Below are positions 46,771 through 56,193 of a stretch of 64,000 nucleotides of DNA, in pieces. Source of the stretch: Acidisoma sp. PAMC 29798 (GTDB taxonomy: Bacteria > Pseudomonadota > Alphaproteobacteria > Acetobacterales > Acetobacteraceae); NCBI RefSeq assembly GCF_030252425.1, contig NZ_CP126994.1:1488001-1552000 (forward strand), read 5' to 3'. The notes under the pieces were generated by a model. That model ran no database searches, was not told the origin of the DNA, and worked only from the letters and a program-made list of their open reading frames with translations. The position numbers were made by a program, and so were the translations under genes. The number at the start of each line of letters is the position of its first letter. Positions within the stretch are counted from its first letter, which is position 1.

Positions 46771-46776
46771 GGCTGC

Positions 46777-48444
46777 TTACCCGAAGGTCGCTTGGCTCAG
46801 GAACAAGCGGTTGGCGATCGGCGGAATGCCTTTCAGCCCCTTCTTCACCGGCACGAGATAGTCATAGAAATAGCCGAAGATGATCGGCGTCTCATCCAGC
46901 AGAAGTGTCTGGATTTCGGTCGCGAGGCTGCGCTGGCCGCCGAGATCGGGCGACTTGCCATAGGCGGTGACCAGCTTGTCATAGGTCGGGTTCTTGAAAT
47001 GCGCGGCGTTCCAGGTGCCGTCGCTGAGCAGCGGGGCACGGAGGAACACGTTCGGCACACCGCGATGGCCGTAATCAGTGATGCCGAGCGTGCTATCCAG
47101 CCAATCGGACTGACCGAACACCGCCTTGCCGTAATAGGCATCCTGGCTTTCGACGTTCAGGGTGATGTCGATCCCGGCATGCTTGGCGAAATCCTTGATC
47201 AGAACGGCGTAGTCGGGGATTTCGATATAGTTCTCGGTGGTCAGCGTGACCTTGAAGCCCTTGGGCACGCCGGCCGCCGCGAGCAGTTCCTTCGCCTTGC
47301 GCAGGTCGATGTCGCGCTGCGGGATGGTATGATTGGTCATCGGGAAGGCAGGTGCGAAGGGGCTGTCATTGCCAACAACCGCCAGGCCGCGGAACAGACC
47401 CTTCACCAGCGCCTTACGGTTCAGCGTGAGGGCGAGAGCCTGGCGCACGCGCTTGTCCATGAAGGGGCCGGTGTCGCAGCGCATATGGACCTGCTCATGA
47501 CCCGCACTACGCTCCCGGATAATGGTGAAGCGCGGATCGTTGAGCAGTCCCTGCCCGCCGGAGACGGTGACCTGCGCGAGCACATCGAGCTGGTCGCCCT
47601 GCATGGCGAGAATCTGCGGCTGCTGATCGGTGAAGAAGGTGAACTCGGTGCGATCCGGCAGCGCCTTCTCACCCCAATACTCCGTGTTGCGCACAAAGGA
47701 GCAGCCGACCTTGGCGGTGTATTTCTCAAGCTTGAACGGGCCAGTGCCATCCCAGTTGTGTTCAAAATCGCCTTTATATGTCGCGGGGAGGATGACGCAA
47801 TTGTAGTTGTCCGAGGACACGACATAGGGAAAGGCGCCATAGGCGCTGTCGAGATGGAAGGCGACCGTCAGGTCATCGACCTTCTTGCTATTGCCCGGCG
47901 ACAGAATGCCCTTGAACGCAGACAAGGCATTGGAGGCATTTTTTGGGTCACACAGGCGATCAATGCTGGCAATGACATCATCGGCTGTCATCGGCGCGCC
48001 GCTGTGGAACTTCACGTTCGGGCGCAGCTTGAAGGTCCAGATGGAGCCGTCGGTGTTATGCGTCCAGCTTTCGGCGAGGACCGGCATCAGGGTGAAATCG
48101 GGTCGCAGAACAGTGAGGAATTCGCCGGTCTGGATCAGCACTTCCAGCCCGCCATTATCGGCGATCGTCACCGGATCGATCAGGGCGGACGGCACGGTGA
48201 TGCCCACACGAATGGTGCCGCCGGGCTTCGCCATGGTGGCGGCGCGCGCGGGCTCGGGGGCGGCGACCAAGCCAAAGCTTGCAGCCACGCCACCGAGAAG
48301 CGGCAATGACAGGCCGAGCAATGTGCCTTGCCGCATGAAGGTGCGGCGGTCGATCCGGCCGGAGGCCGCTTCATCGAACAGGTCGTTGTCGATGGCATCG
48401 AGCCGGCGACGGAGAAGATCGAGCGGATTATTGCGAGCTGTCAT
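46777..48444 (-). CDS. Tat-exported ABC transporter substrate-binding protein, peptide/nickel type (SBP family 5)
   Basis: 555 residues. A twin-arginine signal is visible: DRRTFMRQG near residue 32, then a hydrophobic stretch GLSLPLLGGVAASFGLVAAP. The mature part follows family 5 order: TIRVGITVPSALIDPV, PVLAESWTHNTDGSIWTFKL, the FHSGAPMTADDVIASIDRL marker, MDKRVRQALALTLNRKAL and NESQ-type C-lobe segments. It binds a peptide, glycoside or similar ligand in the periplasm. AGAGGAA precedes ATG at 48444. No permease or ATPase of this importer class is adjacent; the next gene is an exporter. So it is an orphan whose partners lie elsewhere. Confidence 0.9.
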   Translation of the reverse strand: MTARNNPLDLLRRRLDAIDNDLFDEAASGRIDRRTFMRQGTLLGLSLPLLGGVAASFGLVAAPEPARAATMAKPGGTIRVGITVPSALIDPVTIADNGGLEVLIQTGEFLTVLRPDFTLMPVLAESWTHNTDGSIWTFKLRPNVKFHSGAPMTADDVIASIDRLCDPKNASNALSAFKGILSPGNSKKVDDLTVAFHLDSAYGAFPYVVSSDNYNCVILPATYKGDFEHNWDGTGPFKLEKYTAKVGCSFVRNTEYWGEKALPDRTEFTFFTDQQPQILAMQGDQLDVLAQVTVSGGQGLLNDPRFTIIRERSAGHEQVHMRCDTGPFMDKRVRQALALTLNRKALVKGLFRGLAVVGNDSPFAPAFPMTNHTIPQRDIDLRKAKELLAAAGVPKGFKVTLTTENYIEIPDYAVLIKDFAKHAGIDITLNVESQDAYYGKAVFGQSDWLDSTLGITDYGHRGVPNVFLRAPLLSDGTWNAAHFKNPTYDKLVTAYGKSPDLGGQRSLATEIQTLLLDETPIIFGYFYDYLVPVKKGLKGIPPIANRLFLSQATFG

Positions 48445-48598
48445 ATTGGTTCCTCTGGGGGAGATACGGTGACGCAGCTCCACGACGGATTGATATGCGA
48501 GGTTTGGACGCGACGATTGCGGAACAACCGCCGTCAGCTATGCAGGAAGCGCGCCAGGACCATGGTCTATTCACGCGGCGAAGGCTAGCGGGACTCCC

Positions 48599-50365
48599 CT
48601 AAACCTCCGCCGTGAACTGAAGCCGCGCGAGGCGGGCATAGAGCGCGCCCTCGGCCATCAAGGCTTCATGCGTGTCCGTCGCGACGATGCGGCCGGCTTC
48701 GATCACCACGATGCGGTCGGCGCGCCGCACCGTCGCCAAGCGATGGGCAATGACGAGCGTCGTTCGGCCACGGGACAAAGCGGCGAGGGCGGTCTGCACG
48801 GCCAGTTCCGATTCCGCATCCAGGGCACTGGTCGCCTCGTCCAGCAGCAGCACGGGCGGATCGCGCAGGATGGCGCGCGCAATGGCGACGCGCTGCCGCT
48901 GACCGCCTGACAAGCGCACGCCCTTTTCGCCGAGATAGGTGTCGTAGCCCTGCGGCAGGTCGTCGAGAAAATCGGCATGGGCGGCATGGCCGGCGGCGCG
49001 GATGTCTTCATCCGTCGCATCGGGGCGGCCGTAGCGAATATTCTCCCAGGCCGTGGTGCTGAAGATGACCGGATCCTGCGGCACGATGCCGATGCGGCCG
49101 CGCAGCGCGGATGGCTCGACTTGGGCGATATCGACCCCGTCCATTCGCAGGATGCCGCTGTCAGGATCGTAGAAACGCAGCAGAAGCTGGAACACCGTCG
49201 TTTTGCCGGCGCCGGAGGGGCCGACCAGCGCCACCGTCTCCCCCGGTTCGACCGTGAGGGAAAAGCCGGACAGCGCCGATTGGTCCGGTCTTGCCGGATA
49301 GGTGAAACGGACGTTTTCGAAGACCACGCGCCCCTCAGCCCGCATCGGCAGCAAGGCGGGCTGCGCAGGGGCGGTGATGGTCGGCTGCTCATCGAGCAGC
49401 TCACGCATCCGCTCGGCCGCGCCACCCGCACGCTGCAATTCGCCCCATAGCTCGCTCATCTGCATGCCGGAACTTGCGAGCAGCACGGCGTAGAAGATGA
49501 AGGCGGACAGATCTCCGCCGCTCATGCGCCCGGCGACCACATCCCGCCCGCCGACCCAGAGGCTGAACACGATCGCCCCGAAGCCGAGCAGGATCACCAC
49601 AAGCAGCAGCGTTGCGCGGGTGCGCACCCGCAGCAGCGCCGCATCCATCGACCGCTCGACATCGGCCGAAAACCGCGCCCGATCGGCCGCCTCATGCGTA
49701 AAGGCCTGCACAGTGCGAAGGGCGTTGATGGTCTCCTCCGCATAGGCACCGAGATCGGCGATGCGGTCCTGCGCCATGCGCGACAGCCGCTTTTCGCGGC
49801 GTCCGAATAGCACCAAGGGCACCACCACGAGGGGTATGACCAGCACCACGATGCCGGCGAGCTTCGGGCTCGTCACCAGAAGCATGACGAAGGCGCCCAC
49901 CAGCAACAGGGCGTTGCGGATCCACTGGGAGATGGCCGAGCCGATCAGCGCCTGAAGCACGGAAATATCCGCCGTCAACCGGGTGAGGATGTCGCCTGTC
50001 CGCGCCGTCTCGAAGAAGGCCGGGGAGAGGGAAAGCACGCGGTCGAACATATCCCGCCGCAGGTCGGCGGCGACCCGCTCACCGAGCCAGGAGACGAGGG
50101 AGTAGCGCGTGAAGGTGGCGGCCGCGAGGGCCGCGACGACCAGGAACATGATGAGCGCCGCCGCGTTCAGATGCGCCATGTTGCCGCCGGCAAAGCCGTG
50201 ATCGATCAGGCGGCGCACGCCCTGGCCGAGGGCCAGTACCAATCCTGCCGCGATCAGCAGGGACGCGGATGCCCCCATCACCCGTCCTAGATAAGGCCGC
50301 AGATACGGGAGCAGCAGCGTGAGGGAGGTCAGCCGGGTCGCGCGAAGCCTCGGCGTAAGGGGCAA
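48599..50365 (-). CDS. ABC exporter, fused membrane and ATPase domains (MsbA/LmrA-like)
   Basis: 588 residues. Six hydrophobic helices occupy about 1-320 (DLRRDMFDRVLSLSPAFFE and TRLTADISVLQALIGSAISQ are conserved coupling regions). The ATPase has Walker A GPSGAGKTT, the signature LSGGQRQR, Walker B VLLLDEATSALD and the H-loop His in LVIAHRLATV. It works as a dimer exporting lipids or drugs through the inner membrane. The start is a TTG at 50365 with TAGGGAA seven bases upstream. It is divergent from the LLM monooxygenase gene. Confidence 0.9.
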   Translation of the reverse strand: MPLTPRLRATRLTSLTLLLPYLRPYLGRVMGASASLLIAAGLVLALGQGVRRLIDHGFAGGNMAHLNAAALIMFLVVAALAAATFTRYSLVSWLGERVAADLRRDMFDRVLSLSPAFFETARTGDILTRLTADISVLQALIGSAISQWIRNALLLVGAFVMLLVTSPKLAGIVVLVIPLVVVPLVLFGRREKRLSRMAQDRIADLGAYAEETINALRTVQAFTHEAADRARFSADVERSMDAALLRVRTRATLLLVVILLGFGAIVFSLWVGGRDVVAGRMSGGDLSAFIFYAVLLASSGMQMSELWGELQRAGGAAERMRELLDEQPTITAPAQPALLPMRAEGRVVFENVRFTYPARPDQSALSGFSLTVEPGETVALVGPSGAGKTTVFQLLLRFYDPDSGILRMDGVDIAQVEPSALRGRIGIVPQDPVIFSTTAWENIRYGRPDATDEDIRAAGHAAHADFLDDLPQGYDTYLGEKGVRLSGGQRQRVAIARAILRDPPVLLLDEATSALDAESELAVQTALAALSRGRTTLVIAHRLATVRRADRIVVIEAGRIVATDTHEALMAEGALYARLARLQFTAEV

Positions 50366-50428
50366 GCTGCATTCCCTAAATGTGAGTGACGAGTATAGAG
50401 GGTTTTAGGCGGAAGACGGAGGTGTCTC

Positions 50429-51745
50429 ATGGCGGCGCGGCAAATGCACCTCGGCGCATTCCTGTTCAATCTCGGCAACCATAGCGCCGGCTGGCGGATG
50501 CCCAGCACGCGCACAGACGGGCTGATGGATTTCGCCTTCTACCGCGAATTGGCTGAAATCGCGGAGCGCGGAAAGTTCGACCTGCTGTTTCACTCGGACG
50601 GTCTCGGCATCAACGACACCTATGACGCCGTCTTGCGCCATAGCGTGACCATCCGGCCCGAACCGCTGACGCTGCTCTCCGCGCTCTCAGCCGTGACGAC
50701 GCGCATCGGCCTCGCCGCTACCGTCTCGACCACCTATCACGAACCCTATCACATCGCCCGCATGGTCGGGATGCTCGACTTCCTGAGCGAGGGGCGGGCG
50801 GCGCTGAACCTCGTGACCTCCAGCACGGATTTGGAAGCGCGGAACTTCGGCCGTGACACGCATCTGGACCATGCCGAACGTTATGAGCGGGCGCGAGAAT
50901 GCGTCGATGTGCTGCGCCGGCTGTGGGATAGCTGGGAGGATGGCGCGCTGGTCTTCGACACGGCGAGCGGGCAGGTGGCGGACCCGGCGCTGATCCATCG
51001 CGCGGATTGGCGCGGGCGGTTCTTCACGGTGCGCGGGCCGCTGAATATGCCGCGCCCGCCGCAGGGGCATCCGGTCATCATCCAGGCGGGCATTTCAGAG
51101 CCCGGCCAGGCGCTGGCGGCGCAGGTGGCGGATGTCGTGTTCAGTATTCAGCGCACCCTCGCTGCGTCGCAGACGTCTTATGCGGCGGCAAAGCAGCGCG
51201 TGATCGCCCATGGGCGATCGGCGGAGGCGATGAAAATCCTGCCCGGACTGATGCCGATCGTTGGACGCACCCGGATGGAGGCGGAGGCGAAGGACCGTGC
51301 CTTGCAGGATCTGGTGCCGGCCAGCCTCGCCGTGTCCTATTTGTCGGATGAAGTGCAGCATGATCTTGCCCGTTACTCGCTCGATGGGCCGCTGCCTGAC
51401 CTGCCCGAGACCAATGCTCAGAAGGGGCGTCTTCACCTGATCCGGGAACAGGCGCGGGACGGGCTCACGATTCGCCAGATCGCGACTCACCTGGTGCAGA
51501 ATCGCGGCCATATGAGACTCGTCGGCACGGCGGAGGAGATCGCGGACGTGATGCAGACCTGGTTCGAAGGCGGCGCCTGTGACGGCTTCAACATCCTCGC
51601 GGCCTCGCACCCCCAGGGGCTGGCGGAGTTCGTGGATCAGGTCGTGCCGGAATTGCAGCAACGCGGCCTGTTTCGCCACGACTATGCGGGCACGACCTTG
51701 CGCGCGCATCTGGGCCTGCCGAAACCGGCGAATGTCTTTGCTTGA
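50429..51745 (+). CDS. FMN-dependent LLM-class monooxygenase (NtaA/SnaA/DmoA-like)
   Basis: 438 residues, bacterial luciferase-like TIM barrel of the NtaA/SnaA/DszA/DmoA group. Visible markers are LGAFLFNLGNHSAGWRMPST, FDLLFHSDG, EPLTLLSALSAVTTRIGLAA, FLSEGRAALNLVTSS and the flavin/substrate loop GQVADPALIHRADWRGRFF. The AALNLVTS and QAGISEPGQALAA segments are typical. It would use FMNH2 from a separate reductase and oxygen to cleave a C-N or C-S bond of a small organic compound such as a chelator or dimethyl sulfide. GGAGGTG precedes the ATG. Confidence 0.9.
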   Translation: MAARQMHLGAFLFNLGNHSAGWRMPSTRTDGLMDFAFYRELAEIAERGKFDLLFHSDGLGINDTYDAVLRHSVTIRPEPLTLLSALSAVTTRIGLAATVSTTYHEPYHIARMVGMLDFLSEGRAALNLVTSSTDLEARNFGRDTHLDHAERYERARECVDVLRRLWDSWEDGALVFDTASGQVADPALIHRADWRGRFFTVRGPLNMPRPPQGHPVIIQAGISEPGQALAAQVADVVFSIQRTLAASQTSYAAAKQRVIAHGRSAEAMKILPGLMPIVGRTRMEAEAKDRALQDLVPASLAVSYLSDEVQHDLARYSLDGPLPDLPETNAQKGRLHLIREQARDGLTIRQIATHLVQNRGHMRLVGTAEEIADVMQTWFEGGACDGFNILAASHPQGLAEFVDQVVPELQQRGLFRHDYAGTTLRAHLGLPKPANVFA

Positions 51746-51790
51746 TCCCGTTTTGTTCTCTTTTCCGGCATGTGCTAGAGGGTCGGCAGC

Positions 51791-52864
51791 ATGTCTCACC
51801 GGCGCATCATCCATATCGACATGGACGCCTTCTATGCGTCCGTCGAGCAGCGGGACGACCCCAGCCTGCGCGGCCTGCCCTTGGCCGTCGGTGGGTCCCG
51901 CCAGCGGGGCGTGGTCGCCGCCGCAAGCTATGAGGCGCGGAAATTCGGCGTGCGCTCGGCCATGGCCTCGGTCACCGCGAAGCGAAAATGCCCCGAGTTG
52001 GTCTTCGTGCCGCCGCGCTTCGACGTCTACAAAGCGGTTTCGCAGCAGATTCACGCCGTCTTTGCGCGCTACACCGCGCTCATTCAGCCATTGTCTCTGG
52101 ATGAGGCCTATCTGGACGTGACGCAGCCCTTGCTTGACCGTGGGTCCGCCACCGCCATCGCCGAGGAAATCCGCGCGGCGATTCGTGCCGAGACCGGGCT
52201 GACGGCTTCGGCCGGCGTGTCCTACAACAAGTTCCTGGCGAAACTCGCCTCCGACCACCGCAAGCCGGACGGGCTGTTCGTCATCACCCCACGCCTGGGC
52301 CCGCTGTTCGTGGAGACGCTGGCCGTGGGCAAGTTCCACGGTGTCGGCCCGGTGACCGCGGCGCGGATGAATGCGCTGGGCATCCATACCGGCCTCGACC
52401 TGCGCGCGCAGTCCCACGCTTTTCTCACCGAGCATTTCGGCAAGGCCGCCGATTACTATTACGGCGTGGCGCGCGGCGAGGACGATCGCGAGGTCGAGGC
52501 CGATCGCATTCGCAAATCGGTCGGGGCCGAAAACACCTTCGAGCGTGATCTCACGCAATGGGACGATGCGGTGGCGGCGGTGGAGCCTTTGTTCGACAAG
52601 GTTTGGGCCGCCTGTGCGCGCGGCGGCCATGCCGGGCGCACGGTGACCATCAAGGTCAAATACGCTGACTTTCAGCAGATCACACGCAGCCGTTCGACCC
52701 TCGAGCCGATCCCCTCGGCCTCCGTTCTTGCCAGCATCAGCCTGGAGCTTTTGCGGCCCTGTTTTCCCTCGCCACGCGGTGTGCGCCTATTGGGCGTCAC
52801 CATCTCAGGCATGGAACCGCAGCGTGTTTTGCGGTCAACCTCTCAACTGGCGCTTACGTTATGA
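51791..52864 (+). CDS. dinB: DNA polymerase IV (Y-family translesion polymerase)
   Basis: 357 residues, complete. Palm acidic residues are in IHIDMDAFYASVEQRDDP and LSLDEAYLDVT; the steric-gate Phe/Tyr follows the first Asp motif. The little-finger domain spans about 240-345, and the C-terminus ends QLALTL, a plausible beta-clamp-binding motif. It performs error-prone bypass of DNA lesions. GAGGG lies upstream. Its stop overlaps the start of the following lipoprotein gene by four bases (ATGA), an uncommon partner. No LexA box was recognised in the 45 bases before the gene. Confidence 0.95.
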   Translation: MSHRRIIHIDMDAFYASVEQRDDPSLRGLPLAVGGSRQRGVVAAASYEARKFGVRSAMASVTAKRKCPELVFVPPRFDVYKAVSQQIHAVFARYTALIQPLSLDEAYLDVTQPLLDRGSATAIAEEIRAAIRAETGLTASAGVSYNKFLAKLASDHRKPDGLFVITPRLGPLFVETLAVGKFHGVGPVTAARMNALGIHTGLDLRAQSHAFLTEHFGKAADYYYGVARGEDDREVEADRIRKSVGAENTFERDLTQWDDAVAAVEPLFDKVWAACARGGHAGRTVTIKVKYADFQQITRSRSTLEPIPSASVLASISLELLRPCFPSPRGVRLLGVTISGMEPQRVLRSTSQLALTL

Positions 52865-54141
52865 AGCTATGGCGGCGGTTTCGCGGATTGACCGGCGCGG
52901 TCTGCATGGTCACGAGTCTGGCTGGCTGCGTCTCGAACTTCGGCTACACGCCGAATGCCGATATGACGCTGGCAGCTGCTGAAAACACGGACTATCTCGA
53001 ATTCTGCGCAGGCTCCGGCATTCGCATGAAGCCACATTTCGCGGCCGATGTCAGCGGTGGCATCGGTGGTCATGCGGCCTTCTTTCTCAACGGTGCCTGC
53101 CGCGACCCGAACGTGAATTACCCCACGCTGCGGATGTGCGATCAATTGCCGCCCGATGTGGTGCAAGGCGCCGGCGTCAGCATGGACGGCAATTTCAGCA
53201 ATGCGAATTGGACGGTCACGGCCGGGCGCAGCTTCTTTTATGACGGCGGTGTCGCAGCGGGAGAGCCCTTCACCCAGGCGCGCTATCTGCAGATGGAGCG
53301 GGACGCCGAGAAGCTGGGTATTTTGAACGGGCTGGTCTTTCGGCCAGAACTCTATGCAGACAAGCCCGCCGGCATGTCCGATCAAGACTATCGCTATGAC
53401 ATTTCCGTCGGCACCGATTATGGCATCGGCCTGGCGCGGGGTCGTTACTGCGCGCGCGTGCCAGTATCGCGGCCGCAAATGCTGCGCATGGTGAATTTTC
53501 TCAATGCCAAGAACGAGGAATATGCCGGCGCGCGGCATTTCGACGGGTCGATCTTGCAGAACAATTGCGTGCATCTGTCGCATAATGCACTCGCCGCCTG
53601 CGATATTTTGAACCCCTGGCCGACAGATCAGTTTTGGCCCTATGCCGTCTTCTCCTTTCCGGTGCCGAAGAACGATTTCGTCAATATCATGCGGCGCACC
53701 AACGACACCAAGATGGATGATCTGGTGGCGCTGTTCCACGATCAGCCGGCGCGCGCCCTGCTGATGGAGTATGGGCGCCTGCCGTCTGAGCCGGGCGCGC
53801 TGGCCACGGCTTATGTCGTGCACGCGCCGAACGACGTGTTCGACACCAAGGTGGCGCTGATCTTCTACGATGATCCGCCGATCGGGTCCTATTTGCGCCA
53901 CTTCAACGCGATCTTCTCCGAGCCGCGCTATACGAATCGGATCGCCAATCTGACCTATTTTGCGTCCCTCTATGCCGGTCTCGATGCCGCAAGAAAGCCG
54001 CTTGCGGCCTGGGAGACTCAGGTGCCGGCGACGGAGCAGGCGGCATTCGCCCGTTTTTACGCCGACTACTACGCTCGCCTCACCGCGCTGCGTGGTGATA
54101 TCTCTGCCGCGCTTGCAGGGTCATCCATCCCGGTCGGGTAA
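52861..54141 (+). CDS. Lipoprotein of unknown function with Asn-Cys/His motif
   Basis: 426 residues. The N-terminal leader MKLWRRFRGLTGAVCMVTSL ends in the lipobox LAGC (Cys about residue 23). I do not recognise the family. A conserved-looking segment QNNCVHLSHNALAACDIL (about residue 235) resembles the Asn-Cys entry of papain-like NlpC/P60 or LRAT folds, and an upstream His/Asp region (ARHFDGSIL) could complete a permuted active site, but this is a guess. The rest is rich in aromatic residues. Its start sits in the stop of dinB, so the two are translated from one message; a metallophosphoesterase gene follows after 52 bases. Confidence 0.75.
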   Translation: MKLWRRFRGLTGAVCMVTSLAGCVSNFGYTPNADMTLAAAENTDYLEFCAGSGIRMKPHFAADVSGGIGGHAAFFLNGACRDPNVNYPTLRMCDQLPPDVVQGAGVSMDGNFSNANWTVTAGRSFFYDGGVAAGEPFTQARYLQMERDAEKLGILNGLVFRPELYADKPAGMSDQDYRYDISVGTDYGIGLARGRYCARVPVSRPQMLRMVNFLNAKNEEYAGARHFDGSILQNNCVHLSHNALAACDILNPWPTDQFWPYAVFSFPVPKNDFVNIMRRTNDTKMDDLVALFHDQPARALLMEYGRLPSEPGALATAYVVHAPNDVFDTKVALIFYDDPPIGSYLRHFNAIFSEPRYTNRIANLTYFASLYAGLDAARKPLAAWETQVPATEQAAFARFYADYYARLTALRGDISAALAGSSIPVG

Positions 54142-54193
54142 AGTTCATGGCCTTGTCACGCGACGGACTATCCGCCTCGGCTAGGGAGTGGTG

Positions 54194-55387
54194 ATGGCAC
54201 GCATCAAGACGCCGTCTCATCCCAGCCATCAATTTGGCCAGAAGCGCCCGCCCGCGCATGGCGGCCATAGCCAGGCGAGCCCGCTCTTCCACGGCAGCAA
54301 GGTGCAGCCGCTGCCCGCGCCAACGGGGCAAGCGCCGTTCCGCCTGAATTTGGCGGAGATCATTCCAGACGCCGTCAAGGCCATGGAAAAGGCGGGCGGC
54401 ATGGCCTTGCATATGGTGGGTGACACTGGCGGCGTGCAAAACCCGACACCACAACAGCTCGTTGCTAATGGTCTTGAGCAGGATGCAGGCGTGGCGGGCG
54501 CCTTCGGAGTACCCGGCTTCTTTTATCACCTCGGCGATGTGATCTACTTCGATGGGCAGGCGAGCGAATATTTCGCGCAGTTTTACCAGCCCTACGAACA
54601 CTATCCCAATCCGATCCTCGGCATTCCCGGCAATCATGACGGCGACATCTATGACGATGGCAAGCTGGTCAATCCGGAACCATCGCTGGCGCCCTTCGTG
54701 CGCAACTTCTGTGCGGCGACGCCCGGTGTTCATACGCCCGAAGCGCGTGAGGCGACACGCACGGCGATGATTCAACCGAACGTGTATTTCACGCTCAACA
54801 CGCCCTTCGCGACCTTCGTCGGCCTCTACACTAATGTGCCCGAGGGCGGCGTGGTGCATCCCGACCAGCAAGACTGGTTCGAGGGTGAGCTGGCGGCGGC
54901 CGATAAGCATCTTCCCCTGATCGTGGCGATGCATCACCCGATCCAGTCGCTCGATACCTTTCACAGCGGCAGCAAGACCATGGCGAAGGTGCTGGCGACC
55001 GCCGTTGCGGCCTCAAAGCGCCAGCCCTCCATGGTCTTCGCGGGCCATGTCCATAACTATCAACGCTTCAGCGTGAGTGATGCCCATGGCATGACGCCGT
55101 TCATCGTGGCCGGGCATGGCGGCTACCACAATCTGCACAAGATGGCGCGAGCCAATGGGCAGGATCTGGTCACGCCGTATCAGGCACCGAATGATCCGAA
55201 CGTCATCCTGGACAGCTACATGGATGACCGGTTCGGTTTCCTGCGGCTGGAGATTTCCGGCGACTTCATCGATCTCGCCTGCATGAGTGTGCCCCGGCCG
55301 CAGGAGCCGTGGTCGAAGGCGCCACGGCTGTACGACCGCCTGCGCTACAATTGGAAGACGCGCAAAAGCGTCATGTTTCCGAGTTAG
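54194..55387 (+). CDS. Calcineurin-like metallophosphoesterase
   Basis: 397 residues. The binuclear metal site is complete: GDTGG near residue 77, HLGDVIY, GNHDGDIY, MHHP and FAGHVHNYQR in the standard order of the family. Length and domain order fit purple acid phosphatase-like or PhoD-like esterases; there is no signal peptide, so it is cytoplasmic, and the N-terminal ~60 residues are basic and His-rich (HQFGQKRPPAHGGHSQA). ATG at 54194 is preferred among three consecutive start codons because TAGGGAG lies six bases upstream. Substrate not known. It follows the lipoprotein gene and converges with a DoxX gene, overlapping it by four bases. Confidence 0.88.
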   Translation: MARIKTPSHPSHQFGQKRPPAHGGHSQASPLFHGSKVQPLPAPTGQAPFRLNLAEIIPDAVKAMEKAGGMALHMVGDTGGVQNPTPQQLVANGLEQDAGVAGAFGVPGFFYHLGDVIYFDGQASEYFAQFYQPYEHYPNPILGIPGNHDGDIYDDGKLVNPEPSLAPFVRNFCAATPGVHTPEAREATRTAMIQPNVYFTLNTPFATFVGLYTNVPEGGVVHPDQQDWFEGELAAADKHLPLIVAMHHPIQSLDTFHSGSKTMAKVLATAVAASKRQPSMVFAGHVHNYQRFSVSDAHGMTPFIVAGHGGYHNLHKMARANGQDLVTPYQAPNDPNVILDSYMDDRFGFLRLEISGDFIDLACMSVPRPQEPWSKAPRLYDRLRYNWKTRKSVMFPS

Positions 55388-55815
55388 AGTTTTCGCGCCC
55401 CGACCATCGCATCAATCGAATATCTTCCAGCGCCGGTCACGTAAAGCAGGAAGAAGCCGCCCATGATGCTGACGTTTTTGTAGAAGTTGATCTCGGCTTC
55501 GTATTGGGCCGCACCCGTCATTGTCCAGTAATGATGGCCGATGATGGCTGTTGCCAGCGTATAGAGCCCGAGCAGCACGGCGAGCGGTCGCGTCAAGACG
55601 CCCAGGATGAGGGCGATGGCGACGAAGACTTCCATGACGATCGCGACGATGGCGGCGAGGGGCGGCACGGGCACACCGGTTTGGGTCATATACCCGACGG
55701 TGCCGGTATAGTTCATGAGCTTGCCCCAGCCGAAGATGAGGAACAGCAGAACGAGCAGGATGCGGGAAACGAGGATGACTTCGTTTCTGATCGTGTCGGC
55801 ACCAAATGAGCGCAT
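55384..55815 (-). CDS. DoxX family membrane protein
   Basis: 143 residues with four hydrophobic helices. LVSRILLVLLFLIFGWGKLM near residue 15 and AIVAIVMEVFVAIALILGVL near residue 60, with the GHHYW loop, are characteristic of the DoxX/SURF4-like group (YphA-type). Such small inner-membrane proteins take part in redox or quinone-linked functions in some bacteria; a specific role is not assignable. GGAGGT lies close upstream of ATG at 55815. Its 3' end overlaps the convergent metallophosphoesterase gene. Confidence 0.88.
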   Translation of the reverse strand: MRSFGADTIRNEVILVSRILLVLLFLIFGWGKLMNYTGTVGYMTQTGVPVPPLAAIVAIVMEVFVAIALILGVLTRPLAVLLGLYTLATAIIGHHYWTMTGAAQYEAEINFYKNVSIMGGFFLLYVTGAGRYSIDAMVGARKL

Positions 55816-56193
55816 CGCGACCTCCGTTGAGAAAGCATGCAGGGGTGGTTTCGGGCAGGATATCTGTCATCACGGGCGGCCAGAAGGCTGGCAAAAGCCG
55901 TTGTTTGGGGGCAGGGGCGTTCGGTCATCCGAAGCCCCTGCAACCCAACGCACCGCGAGGTGCTCTATGGCTGGGGGACCTGGAACCGAAGATGGAGCAA
56001 ACAAGTCAAACCCATCAGCTCCAACAATCCCAACAACTCATTGAAAATACTACGTCTTAGCCGAGCGCTGGAGGACAAGATGGGGCAGTAGATGGGGCAA
56101 AGTCAACCCGTCCAGACGGCCGTAAGGACAGGCGAGGGAGCCGGGCGCTTTGCGCCGTAGCCAGGACAAGTTGGTCGCGTGACTATCGTCTCT
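55816..56193. other. Non-coding boundary between chromosomal genes and mobile element, with hairpin
   Basis: No supportable gene. It contains the upstream region of the DoxX gene and a strong hairpin at 55911-55941: GCAGGGGC-g-TTCGG pairs with CCGAA-GCCCCTGC around the loop TCAT. Near 56079-56099 GATGGGGCA occurs twice in 21 bases. Composition falls from the GC-rich core toward the AT-richer element across this stretch, so the left junction of the element is probably here. No tRNA or integrase is present to fix the exact point. Confidence 0.45.

Noticed and set aside
55911-55941. Hairpin considered as part of a tRNA gene or attachment site
   Set aside because: It lacks the cloverleaf arms and the T-loop, and no matching repeat was found on the right side of the window.
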